Shown: positions 43,369 to 53,342, numbered from the stretch's first letter. The stretch is DNA of 64,000 bases from CAWIUB01 sp963839175 (GCA_963839175.1 CAWIUB010000030.1:1-64000); one strand, 5' to 3'. Numbers and translations: made by a program. Notes: generated from the letters alone by a model not told the origin.

Positions 43369-44124
43369 ATGGCGGGAGTTCAGGATCGCGTCGCCCTGGT
43401 CACGGGCGGCTCAGGAGGTATTGGCGCCGCGGTGGCGCACCGGCTGGCTGATGGCGGCGCGAAGGTCGCCGTCCTCGATCTCGACGAAAGCGCGGCGGCC
43501 GCCACTGCGAAGGAGATCGGCGGTTCGGTGATCGGCGTCGGCGCAGACGTCTCGAAGCGTGACCAGGTCCAGGCGGCCGTCGACCGGGTGGTCGACGAGT
43601 TCGGCGGGCTGCACATCCTGGTGAACAACGCCGGCGTGCTGCGCGACAACATGTTCTTCAAGATCAGCGACGACGACTGGACCACGGTTATGGAGGTCCA
43701 CCTGCGCGGTGCATTCCTGTGCACCCAGATCGCCCAGAAGCACATGGTCGAGGCGAAGTTCGGCCGGATCATCTCGATGTCGTCGACTTCGGCGCTCGGT
43801 AATCGAGGTCAGGCGAACTACTCGACTGCGAAGATGGGGCTGCAGGGCTTTACCAAGACCCTCGCGATCGAGCTCGGGCCGTTCGGCATCACCGCCAATG
43901 CCATCGCGCCTGGTTTCATCGAGTCCCCGATGACCAAGGCCACCGCTGAACGCATCGGCATAACCATTGAGCAGATGCGCAAGATGGCCGAGGAGACGCT
44001 GCCGGTGCGCCGTGCGGGCGTTCCCGCGGACGTGGCCAACGTCGTCGCGTTCTTCGCCGCCGAGGAATCGGGCTACGTCACCGGAGAGGTGCTCTACCTC
44101 GACGGAGGCCGCCTCCTGCTCTGA
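43369..44124 (+). CDS. SDR family oxidoreductase, FabG-like
   Basis: Short-chain dehydrogenase of 251 residues. The cofactor motif is ALVTGGSGGIGAAVAHRLAD, then VNNAGVLRDNMFFKISDDDW, the Ser in MSSTSALGNRGQANYSTAKM (Tyr-x3-Lys in the same stretch), and the C-terminal YVTGEVLYLDGGRLLL. This is the 3-oxoacyl reductase/3-hydroxyacyl-CoA dehydrogenase type. The position at the end of the operon fits oxidation of a 3-hydroxyacyl intermediate, like LvaD-type enzymes. GAAAGGCGG precedes the ATG. Confidence 0.92.
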   Translation: MAGVQDRVALVTGGSGGIGAAVAHRLADGGAKVAVLDLDESAAAATAKEIGGSVIGVGADVSKRDQVQAAVDRVVDEFGGLHILVNNAGVLRDNMFFKISDDDWTTVMEVHLRGAFLCTQIAQKHMVEAKFGRIISMSSTSALGNRGQANYSTAKMGLQGFTKTLAIELGPFGITANAIAPGFIESPMTKATAERIGITIEQMRKMAEETLPVRRAGVPADVANVVAFFAAEESGYVTGEVLYLDGGRLLL

Positions 44125-44204
44125 TGGACGACCCGGCGCGGCGCACCCGGCAGACATATGACGAGGTCGCGCCCGGCACAGCGAGCCTGAAGGTGTGCGG
44201 GTAG
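44124..44204 (+). pseudogene. Truncated methyltransferase N-terminus (26 codons)
   Basis: Overlapping the SDR stop as TGATG, an ATG opens DDPARRTRQTYDEVA, the N-terminal motif of class I SAM methyltransferases (R..YD.VA). After this it reads PGTASLKVCG and stops. The rest of the gene is absent; the next gene is ffh. Possibly the remnant of a seventh operon gene. Confidence 0.4.
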
Positions 44205-44291
44205 ATCTGGTCGTCGCAGCGCAGCACGTCTGGCGGAGCACCGGCCGCGGCTACGCTGGGTGGCAGACTTCGGCTGCTGAGGGGTGCTGAC

Positions 44292-45824
<1,533 letters not shown>

Positions 45825-45851
45825 CCGGCTGTCATGACCGACTCTCGTCCT

Positions 45852-45902
45852 TGATCAAGAGAGCTCCAACGTCGCTCATCGACGGAATCGCTCTCTTGAT
45901 CA
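45852..45902. terminator. Perfect 13-bp inverted repeat after ffh
   Basis: TGATCAAGAGAGC (45852-45864) and GCTCTCTTGATCA (45890-45902) are perfect inverted arms around a 25-nt spacer, which has a small inner hairpin (GTCG/CGAC). It lies 27 bp after the ffh stop and before the convergent relic, so it could act as a bidirectional terminator. The arm and spacer lengths resemble the dispersed element, but the sequence is different. Confidence 0.5.
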
Positions 45903-45940
45903 GGGACTGGGCAAGGCTGGCCTTGCTGTTGCAGCTGGGG

Positions 45941-46913
45941 CTACGCGATGGCGGGCGTCCCGGCGGTGTAGGCAGCCCACAACGAGGCGTACACGCCGTC
46001 GGCGGACAGTAGCTCGGCGTGCGTGCCCGACTCGACGATCCGGCCGTGGTCCAAACCACGATCCGGTCAGCTCGAAGACGCGGTCGTGAGCCGGTGCGCG
46101 ACCACCAGCGTGGTGCGCTGCCGCGACAGGGCCGGCCGGTAATGCGCTGGCCGAACCAGTTGATCATCCCGCCCGCCCCGACGACCGTGAGCGCGATGCA
46201 CGAGACGAGGAGCAGGGTTGCTTGCGAGTCGGCTGTGACGCCACGGTCGATTCCGGTGCGGATCAGCGCCGGGACGATCAGCTGGGCCACCGCGTCCACT
46301 CCTACGAGGACCAGCCCGACCATGAGCACCGTGCGGAGCGGGTCGCAGGCTGAACTGGGGACAGATCGCGTCGCGACCTGCTCGCGACGAACCACAGCGC
46401 CGGCGCCACTACGAGCGCAACGACGGTGAGCAGCGGTGACAGCTCCGCCATGGGGACCAGGGAAACGACGAACAGCAGCCCGTTGCTGGCGAGCAGCGGT
46501 ACGAAGGCCAGTAAGCCTTGCACCAGGCCGATGTCGGTGATCGCCCGGCTGACCACTAGCCGGTGTCCAGCCGGTCCTGCCCCTGGCCGTCCAGGTGAGA
46601 CAGGGGCGTGGAAGACGTCTGCGCGCATGTCGTACTGGACGTCCAGCGAGAGTCGCCCGGCGCTGTAGCGCCGGGCGAAGGTGATCGCGTACTGCAGCAG
46701 GGCCGCGGCGATCAGCACCCCGACCCACGGCCCAACGGCCTGGCGACGGCCGCCAGGCGTCGACACCGCGTCCAGCACGTGCCGGATCACGAGCGGCACG
46801 CCGGCCGACACCATGGCGCCCGCGATCGCCGCACCGAACGCGACGAACAGTTCGACCCGGTGCCGCAAGCAGTATGAGCTGAGCCGGCGCAGCCAACCGC
46901 CGGTTTCGGTCAC
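45941..46913 (-). pseudogene. Collapsed ABC exporter (two-module type)
   Basis: Reverse strand. GTG 46913 opens ETGGWLRRLSSYCLRHRVEL and a first transmembrane domain (GVPLVIRHVLDAVSTPGGRR, YDMRADVFHAP, LLAFVPLLASNGLLFVVSLV). With no nucleotide-binding domain in between, it jumps in another frame to DPLRTVLMVGLVLVGVDAVA, the start of a second transmembrane domain. It jumps again to the end of an ATPase: RTTLVVAHRLTTAS, a stop codon, then HGRIVESGTHAELLSADGVY. About 900 of an expected 1,200 codons are gone. Confidence 0.8.
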
Positions 46914-47019
46914 GTCCTGGCAGTCTAACGAGGGCGCCGACACCGCCTTCCCGTCGCGACGCGCGGTCCCCGCGGCCGTAGGCTGACTCCGATTGTGTCG
47001 GCCGAGTAAGGAGCCTCGT

Positions 47020-48594
47020 GTGTCGCAGGCCAAACGTTCCGCCGGATCGAAGACCGCCGCAAAGCCGGCCGATGCGGCTGCCGCGATCGCTGGCGGGTAC
47101 GCGTTCAGCGGGACGGCGCTCGAACTCGGCTCGGTTGTACTCGACGGTGCCGCCCACCCCGATGAGCGGATTCGCGTCCCGCTCGGCATGCTGACCCGGC
47201 ACGGTCTGATCGCCGGCGCGACCGGCACCGGCAAGACGAAGACACTGCAGGTGCTCACCGAGCAGTTGTCGGCCGCGGGCGTGCCGGTCGTTGTTGCGGA
47301 CATCAAGGGTGACCTCTCCGGCCTGTCGCAGCCCGGCACGTCCAACGACAAGATCACCCAGCGCTCGGCCGACACGGGGGACGAGTGGGTGCCGACCGCG
47401 TTCCCGGTCGAGTTCTACGCGTTGGGCGCCGTGGGCATCGGCGTGCCATTGCGCGCCACGATGACGTCGTTCGGCCCCACCCTGCTGTCGAAGGTGCTCC
47501 AGTTGAACAGCACGCAGGAATCCTCGCTCGGCCTGATCTTCCACTACGCCGACACGGCGGGGCTGCCGCTGCTCGACCTGAAGGATCTGCGCGCCGTCAT
47601 CCAGTACCTCACCGCAGATGAGGGCAAGAACGACCTCAAGGGCATTGGCGGGCTGTCCAGCGCCACGGCGGGCGTCATCCTGCGCAGCCTGATCACGCTG
47701 CAGAGCCAGGGCGGCGACGTCTTCTTCGGTGAGCCCGAGTTCGAGCCTAGCGACTTGCTGCGGACGGACTCGGCCGGCCGCGGCATCATCAGCTCGATCG
47801 AGCTCGCCAACCTGCAAGACCGTCCAGTTCTGTTCAGCACGTTCCTGATGTGGTTGCTCGCCGAGCTGTTCCATGAGCTACCCGAGGTCGGCGACGTCGA
47901 CAAGCCGAAGCTGGTCTTCTTCTTCGACGAGGCGCATCTGCTATTCAACGGTGCCAGCAAGGCGTTCCTGGACGCGGTGACCCAGACGGTGCGGCTCATC
48001 CGATCCAAGGGCGTGGGGGTGTTCTTCGTGACGCAGAACCCGACCGACGTCCCGGACTCCGTCCTCGGTCAGCTCGGCAACCGGGTACAACACGCGTTGC
48101 GTGCGTTCACGCCGGACGATGCCGCCGCGCTGGCCAAGGCGGTCCGGACCTACCCGAAGACGACCGACTACGACCTGTCTGAAGCGCTGCAGCAGCTGGG
48201 CACCGGTGAGGCGATCATCACCGTGCTAGCCGAGTCGGGCGCGCCGACCCCGGTAGCCTGGACCCGGCTGCGCGCACCGCGCTCTTTGATGGCGCAGATC
48301 GATCCCGCGGCGCAGCAGGCCGCGGTGACAGGTTCCCCGCTGCAGGCGAAGTACGGCGCGGCTATCGACCGCGACTCGGCGTACGAGCGGCTTGCCGCGC
48401 GCCTGGCGCCGCCGCCCAGTGCACCGGCCCCGCAACCCGTGCCCGGTCCCGCTCCTGCGCCTGCACCCCGGCAGCACCAGCCGCCGGACGTGGTCACCGC
48501 CGTGCTGGGTTCGTCAGTCGGCAAGTCGCTGATGCGGACGCTCGGGAACGAGATCATCCGCGGGATGTTCGGCACCAGCCGCCGACGCCGTTGA
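47020..48594 (+). CDS. HerA-like helicase/ATPase (DUF853 family)
   Basis: AAA-type ATPase of about 524 residues of the HerA/DUF853 group. Walker A is IAGATGTGKTKTLQVL, followed by VVVADIKGDLSGL; Walker B is LVFFFDEAHLLF, and a sensor/Arg finger region is VGVFFVTQNPTDVPDSVLGQ followed by LGNRVQHALRAFTPDDAAAL. The C-terminal 100 residues are Ala/Pro-rich and end SLMRTLGNEIIRGMFGTSRR. The GTG at 47020 follows AAGGAG. The role is unknown; family members are thought to act in DNA translocation. The truncated-haemoglobin gene follows in a TTGA overlap. Confidence 0.9.
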   Translation: MSQAKRSAGSKTAAKPADAAAAIAGGYAFSGTALELGSVVLDGAAHPDERIRVPLGMLTRHGLIAGATGTGKTKTLQVLTEQLSAAGVPVVVADIKGDLSGLSQPGTSNDKITQRSADTGDEWVPTAFPVEFYALGAVGIGVPLRATMTSFGPTLLSKVLQLNSTQESSLGLIFHYADTAGLPLLDLKDLRAVIQYLTADEGKNDLKGIGGLSSATAGVILRSLITLQSQGGDVFFGEPEFEPSDLLRTDSAGRGIISSIELANLQDRPVLFSTFLMWLLAELFHELPEVGDVDKPKLVFFFDEAHLLFNGASKAFLDAVTQTVRLIRSKGVGVFFVTQNPTDVPDSVLGQLGNRVQHALRAFTPDDAAALAKAVRTYPKTTDYDLSEALQQLGTGEAIITVLAESGAPTPVAWTRLRAPRSLMAQIDPAAQQAAVTGSPLQAKYGAAIDRDSAYERLAARLAPPPSAPAPQPVPGPAPAPAPRQHQPPDVVTAVLGSSVGKSLMRTLGNEIIRGMFGTSRRRR

Positions 48595-49076
48595 CTGACG
48601 CCGTGACTGAGGATGCCGGCACACCGACCCTTTACGACTGGGCGGGAGGGCACGCTGCCTTCGAACGGTTGATCAACGCGTTCTACGATCGGGTCGAACG
48701 AGACGACCTGCTCAGCCCGTTCTTCCCCGGCGGCGTCGGCGCCGAGCACCGGCACAACGTGACGCTGTGGTGGTGCGAGGTCTTCGGCGGCCCGGCGGAC
48801 TACACCGAACGGCTCGGCGGTTACGAGCGGATGCTGGCGCACCATCGCGGTCTGGCCATCACCGGCGAGCAGCGGTTCCGCTTCGCATCTGTGATGAGCC
48901 TGGCCGCGGACGACGCCCAGTTGCCTGCGGATCCCGAGTTCCGCGCGGCTTTGGTCGGTTATCTCGAATGGGGCACCCGGCTCGCCCTCCACAACTCACA
49001 GCCCGACGCTGACGTCGTCGAGCAGGCGCCGGTCCCACATTGGGGTTGGGGGGTCGCCCCGCCCTACCGGCCGTAG
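48591..49076 (+). CDS. Group II truncated haemoglobin (GlbO-like)
   Basis: Haem protein of about 161 residues for oxygen or nitric-oxide chemistry. LYDWAGGHAAFERLINAFYD, RVERDDLLSPFFPGG, HRHNVTLWWCEVFGGPADYT, MLAHHRGLAITGEQRFRF and the C-terminal PVPHWGWGVAPPYRP are GlbO features; the proximal His lies in the HHRGLAI segment. The TTG 48591 overlaps the preceding stop; GTG 48603 is the alternative start. Confidence 0.92.
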   Translation: MTDAVTEDAGTPTLYDWAGGHAAFERLINAFYDRVERDDLLSPFFPGGVGAEHRHNVTLWWCEVFGGPADYTERLGGYERMLAHHRGLAITGEQRFRFASVMSLAADDAQLPADPEFRAALVGYLEWGTRLALHNSQPDADVVEQAPVPHWGWGVAPPYRP

Positions 49077-49102
49077 CCACCGCGGTCTGCGACCATCAGG
49101 CT

Positions 49103-49360
49103 ATGCCGTTACACGAAGTGTGGCTCGAGCTGAGCAGCGGCACGCGCGTCATCGTGGGCAGTGACCTGCCGGACGTGCCCGCGGCCAACGCTGTCGCCTC
49201 GCGCTGGCGCTTACTCGCCGAGTCCCTGCCGGACGACTTGCACGAGACGATGCCGGGCAGCGGCTGCGTGGTACGCGGCTCGGCGATCGTCGCCATTCGC
49301 GCGCAACCGCAGCCAAAGGCCGGCTCGTTGCTTCACCCGCGCGAGGGCGTCTGGCTCTGA
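49103..49360 (+). CDS. Small hypothetical protein
   Basis: An 85-residue protein, LHEVWLELSSGTRVIVGSDL, PDVPAANAVASRWRLLAESL, ending KAGSLLHPREGVWL. I do not recognise a named family, although it looks like a single compact alpha/beta domain of the sort conserved in actinomycetes. No signal peptide, membrane helix or cysteine pair. ATG 49103 lies 26 bp after the haemoglobin gene and the AlaRS-like gene follows at 33 bp, so the three probably share an operon. Confidence 0.6.
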   Translation: MPLHEVWLELSSGTRVIVGSDLPDVPAANAVASRWRLLAESLPDDLHETMPGSGCVVRGSAIVAIRAQPQPKAGSLLHPREGVWL

Positions 49361-49393
49361 CGGGGGTTCGGCCGCCTCTGACAGCATGACGAG

Positions 49394-50797
49394 GTGGACG
49401 CTCAGCAGATTCGGCGCGGATTCCTCGACTTCCAGGCCGAGCGTGGCCATGCCGTGATCGCGCGGGCGCCGCTCGTGCCGCGTGACGATCCGACCACGCT
49501 GTTCACCGGAAGCGGCATGCAGCCGTTGCTGCCCTACCTGCTCGGGGCACATCATCCCGCGGGTGTCCGGCTGGCCGACAGCCAGCCGTGCTTGCGAGTG
49601 CAGGACGTCGACGAGGTGGGTGACAGCCGGCACACCACCTTCTTCGAGATGCTCGGCAACTGGAGCCTCGGCGACTACTTCAAGCGCGAGCAACTGACCG
49701 GGTTCTGGCAGTTCCTGACACAGCGGATCGGACTCGATCCGGCGCGCATCTACGTGAGCTGCTTCAGCGGGGACGAGGCGAGCGGCATCCCGAAGGACAC
49801 CGAGAGCGCCGGCATCTGGACCGCGCTGTTCCGGGACGCGGGTCTCGACGCCGACCAAGTCGACCTCGGCACCGTGGAGAACGCCTACCTGCAGGGGACC
49901 GGTGGTGCGCGGATTGCCTTCTACAACAACAAGAACTGGTGGTGCCGTGGTGGCACGGTCGACACGATGCCGCCCGGCGAGCCTGGTGGGCCGGACTCGG
50001 AAGCGTTCTACCTGTATCCCCAGGTCGCGCACGACCCGAGCTTCGGCGCGCATTGTCACCACAATTGCGACTGCGGCCGCTTCATCGAACTCGGCAACTC
50101 GGTGTTCCTGCAATACGTGAAGACGCAGGACGCGTTCGAGCCGTTGCCGCGGCGCAACGTCGACTACGGCGGCGGTCTCGAGCGAATCGCGGCCGCGGCC
50201 ATCGACAGTCCGGATGTGTACCGGGTCAGCCTGCTCTGGCCGATCGTGGCACAGCTGGAACAGTTGTCCGGGCTGTCGTACGACACGCACACGACCGCAA
50301 TGCGGGTGATCGCCGATCACGTGCGCGGCGCCACGTTCCTTGCGGTCGACGGCGTGCTACCCCGCAACAAGGAGCAGGGTTACGTCCTGCGGCGGCTGCT
50401 GCGCCGGGCTATCCGCTATGCGCTCGACCTCGGGCTGGAGGAGGACTTCGTCGCGCGGGTGGTGCCGGTCGTCGGCGACCTGTACCGCGACGACTACCCG
50501 GGGGTGGCCGAGCGATGCGACCAGGTGATCAGCGTGCTGGACAGAGAGGAGCGGGCGTTCGCCAAGACCTTGCGCAAGGGCCTGGCGCGGCTGAGCCGCT
50601 TCGGCGGGGCGACGATCACCGGCGCCGAGCTGTTCACGCTGTACGACACCTACGGCTTTCCCGTCGAGCTGAGCACCGAGGAGGCCGTCCGGCTCGGCAT
50701 CTCCATGAGCGGCTCGTGGCGGGCTGAGTTCGACGCGAAGATGGCCGAGCAGCGGCGACGCTCGCAGACCGCGAGCAAGCTGCACGTCGGCGGCTGA
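49394..50797 (+). CDS. AlaRS-like protein: catalytic domain only
   Basis: Alanyl-tRNA synthetase paralogue of about 467 residues. It carries the class II aminoacylation domain: motif 1 region LFTGSGMQPLLPYLLGAHHP, motif 2 DSRHTTFFEMLGNWSLGDYF, motif 3 VDYGGGLERIAAAAIDS, and the helical tRNA-recognition part LPRNKEQGYVLRRLLRRAIR, FAKTLRKGLARLSRFGGATI, FTLYDTYGFPVELSTEEA. It ends where full-length AlaRS begins its editing domain; the HxxxH editing motif and C-Ala domain are missing. It is therefore not the housekeeping alaS. GTG 49394 is the first sensible start. Confidence 0.85.
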   Translation: MDAQQIRRGFLDFQAERGHAVIARAPLVPRDDPTTLFTGSGMQPLLPYLLGAHHPAGVRLADSQPCLRVQDVDEVGDSRHTTFFEMLGNWSLGDYFKREQLTGFWQFLTQRIGLDPARIYVSCFSGDEASGIPKDTESAGIWTALFRDAGLDADQVDLGTVENAYLQGTGGARIAFYNNKNWWCRGGTVDTMPPGEPGGPDSEAFYLYPQVAHDPSFGAHCHHNCDCGRFIELGNSVFLQYVKTQDAFEPLPRRNVDYGGGLERIAAAAIDSPDVYRVSLLWPIVAQLEQLSGLSYDTHTTAMRVIADHVRGATFLAVDGVLPRNKEQGYVLRRLLRRAIRYALDLGLEEDFVARVVPVVGDLYRDDYPGVAERCDQVISVLDREERAFAKTLRKGLARLSRFGGATITGAELFTLYDTYGFPVELSTEEAVRLGISMSGSWRAEFDAKMAEQRRRSQTASKLHVGG

Positions 50798-50835
50798 CAA
50801 GCCGTTTCGTCAGGTCGCCCCCCGCCTCCGCCCCA

Positions 50836-51255
50836 TCAGGCGGCACCGAGAAGGTCGTCGGGGGCGAAGACCCGGATGTTGTCGCACGTCGCCAGGTGGA
50901 TCGGCCACCTGCTCAGTTCCGGGCCGAGCTCGGCATGCAGCGCCCTCGCCCAACGCCGGTCCAGTGCTGTCATGTCATTGACGCCGGGCCGGGACAGCAG
51001 CAGTGCGACCGACGACGTGTCGCCTCCGGCGACCAGTTTGTCGATGATGCGGGCGATGTTGCGCGCGAACAAGGCATCGGGTTCTGTGGGGATGTCGTCG
51101 ATGGGCACGATCAGCGGGCTGACCCGCCCGTCCTGATCGAGGAATGTCAGCCAGAGAGTGCGCTGCCCGAATTCACCCGGTCCGATGAGCGTGTGCCACA
51201 GGGCGGACAGGTCGGCATCGTCGTGAACGCTGAAGTCAGGCGGCAGAGGTGTCAT
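50836..51255 (-). CDS. Hypothetical protein
   Basis: A 139-residue protein. FSVHDDADLSALWHTLIGPG, FGQRTLWLTFLDQDGRVSPL, IVPIDDIPTEPDALFARNIA, SVALLLSRPGVNDMTALDRR and WARALHAELGPELSRWPIHL describe a compact alpha/beta protein. No family is recognised by name; it looks like a conserved actinobacterial protein. It contains no membrane helix. ATG 51255 is used. It is convergent with the AlaRS-like gene and divergent from the DUF222/HNH relic. Confidence 0.65.
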   Translation of the reverse strand: MTPLPPDFSVHDDADLSALWHTLIGPGEFGQRTLWLTFLDQDGRVSPLIVPIDDIPTEPDALFARNIARIIDKLVAGGDTSSVALLLSRPGVNDMTALDRRWARALHAELGPELSRWPIHLATCDNIRVFAPDDLLGAA

Positions 51256-51479
51256 TCAGCTGATTCTGGCGCCCAAACGACGCGGTCGGCCGTTATCCAC
51301 AGACCTTTTGTGGTCGGATCGCCCCGATCGATGTCGGAACAGCGTCCGACGGCAGCGCGCGCCTCTACCGACCGACCGCCTCGATGACCGCCGTCGCTCG
51401 TTGCGCTCGGTGGCGTCTTCGTCCCGAGTTTGTTGTTCGCTATGAGCGAGATTTCGCTGGAATCCCTGGTGATTCTCTC

Positions 51480-51509
51480 TTGCATGGTGTCGCATAGCAA
51501 TGCTACAAT
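51480..51509 (+). promoter_or_regulatory. Candidate promoter of the DUF222/HNH gene
   Basis: TTGCAT (51480-51485) and TACAAT (51504-51509) are 18 bp apart. The expected RNA start falls near 51517. There the family N-terminus (TFESATGAVTVEV) begins with ACG where relatives have ATG or GTG. The next in-frame start is GTG 51541. Confidence 0.5.
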
Positions 51510-52823
51510 CAAACACACGTTCGAGTCGGCAACGGGTGCGGTGACCGTCGAGGTCGCCGTCAAGCAACTCGCCGACGCCCTCGACACGCTGCTCGAGCTG
51601 GACCTGACCGGCGCGTCGCGGGACGAGCTGCTGGACCTGGCCCGCGGCCTGGAGGTGCAGCGGCGGCGGCTGCCGGCCGCGGACCACCGGCTGATCGGTG
51701 AACTCGAATCGCGGACCGTGGCTGGGGAGCTGGCCTGTGCCTCGACGGCGGCGCTGCTGGCGGGTCTGCTGCGGGTCACCCCGGGGGAGGCGAAGGCCCG
51801 GGTGCGGGCCGCCGGGGATCTGGGCGCCCGGCGGGCGCTGACCGGTGAGCCGTTGCCCCCGATCTTCCCTGTGCTGGCCGCGGCGCAGGCCGCCGGCGAG
51901 ATCAGCCCGGCGCACGCCGCGGTGATCCGGCACACCGTGCACCAGCTGCCCGCCGCGGCCGCCGACCAGGCCGGGGCGGTGGAGGCGGCGCTGACCGGGC
52001 ACGCGCTCCGGCTGGACCAGGACCAGCTGGCCCGCGCCGCCCGGCGGCTGGCCGACTGCCTGGACCCGGACGGCCGGCTGGCCGACGAGCGTGACCACGA
52101 CCGGCGCCGGCACGGCACGCTGACCGACCGCCGGGACGGCTCCGGCGAGCTGCACGTGCGGCTCACCCCGGCGGCGCTGGCCAAATGCCACGCCGTGCTC
52201 GACCCGCTGGCCGCCCCGCGCTCGGCCGCCGACGGCACCCGCGACCCGCGCAGCGCCGGGCAGCGGCTGCACGACGCCGTGGAAGAAATGGCCGACCGGC
52301 TGCTGCGCGCCGGCGGGCTGCCCGACGCCGGGGGCACCCCGGCCACCGTGCTGGTCACCTTCGCCCTGGACCAGCTGGAGACACGGCTCGGGATGGCCAC
52401 CACCAGCCACGGCGGCACCCTGTCCGTCCCGGAGGCGCTGCGGCTGGCCGCCGAGGCGGAAGTCATCCCGGTGGTGCTGAACGACACCGGCGGGATCCTG
52501 GCCTACGGCACCAGCCGCCGGGTCGCGAGCCCGGGTCAACGCCACGCCCTGGCCGCCCGCGACGGCGGATGTTCCTTCCCGGGCTCACCTGCGACCGGCC
52601 GCCCGGTTGGTGCCAGGCCCACCACATCATCGGCTGGATCGACGGTGGGCCCACCGACCTGGACAATCTCACCCTCGTCTGCGGCTTCCACCATCGGGAA
52701 TTCGCCAAACGCGGCTGGACCTGTCAGATGCTCGACGGCGTCCCACACTGGATCCCACCGGCTTTCCTCGACCCGCACCAAACACCCCGCCGAAACACCT
52801 CCCACGACACCCAGCTCGACTGA
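51484..52823 (+). pseudogene. DUF222/HNH endonuclease, frameshifted before the nuclease domain
   Basis: The N-terminal DUF222 domain is intact: VEVAVKQLADALDTLLELDL, ASRDELLDLARGLEVQRRRL, LAGLLRVTPGEAKARVRAAG and LDPDGRLADERDHDRRR. At RDGGCSFPG the frame is lost. The HNH part TCDRPPGWCQAHHIIGWIDG, PTDLDNLTLVCGFHHREFAK continues in another frame and ends HDTQLD. One missing G after T52585 would give FPGCTCDRPPGW. Such DUF222-HNH genes are dispersed and often multicopy in actinomycetes. Start uncertain: TTG 51430, ATG 51442, ATG 51484 and GTG 51541 are all in frame. Confidence 0.8.
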
Positions 52824-52947
52824 CCAGGACCCCGTTGTGACGGGTACGTGCCGCGTCCATCTGGGAAGGCGAGGGTGGCACGACATGTGGAGCCATCCCG
52901 CGCGGCCAGGGTGATTGCAACCGTCGGCAGCCGCCTAAGGTGGCATT

Positions 52948-53339
52948 GTGAGTGGAATCCCTGACGGCTACGAAGACCTGCTGGTCCAGCCGCTGTTCGG
53001 GCATCTGGCGACCGTGCGTCCTGATGGCGTCCCCGGCGGTGACGCCAATGTGGTTCGCGTGGGACGGCGAGCTACTCCGCTTCACGCATACGACCAGGCG
53101 CGCGAAGCTGCGCAACATCGACCACACCCCACAGGTGGCGCTGTCGATCCTCGACCCGGCCCACCCGTATCAGTATCTGCAGGTCCGCGGCAGCGTCGAG
53201 AGGATCGAACCAGATCCAACCGGTGCGTTCTTTCTCGAACTCGCAGCCCGCTACGGTATGGAACATCCGTCAGTTCCGCCGGGATGCCGCCGACCGAGTC
53301 GTGCTCGTCGTGCGGCCGTTCGCCTATTCGAAGCAGTAG
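52948..53339 (+). pseudogene. PPOX-class F420-dependent enzyme (TIGR03618-like), two frameshifts
   Basis: GTG 52948 reads SGIPDGYEDLLVQPLFGHLA and TVRPDGVPG; an extra G near 53040 then breaks the frame. The next frame gives TPMWFAWDGELLRFTHTTRR, AKLRNIDHTPQVALSILDPA and YQYLQVRGSVERIEPDP. A second shift near 53283 leads to DAADRVVLVVRPFAYSKQ, the family end. Both shifts are single-base type, so it is either a recent pseudogene or has assembly errors. Confidence 0.78.
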
Positions 53340-53342
53340 CCG

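Noticed and set aside
50822..50843. CCGCCT/AGGCGG hairpin as a terminator between the AlaRS-like gene and the hypothetical gene
   Set aside because: Short stem with a 10-nt loop, partly inside the stop region of the reverse gene; could be chance in GC-rich DNA.
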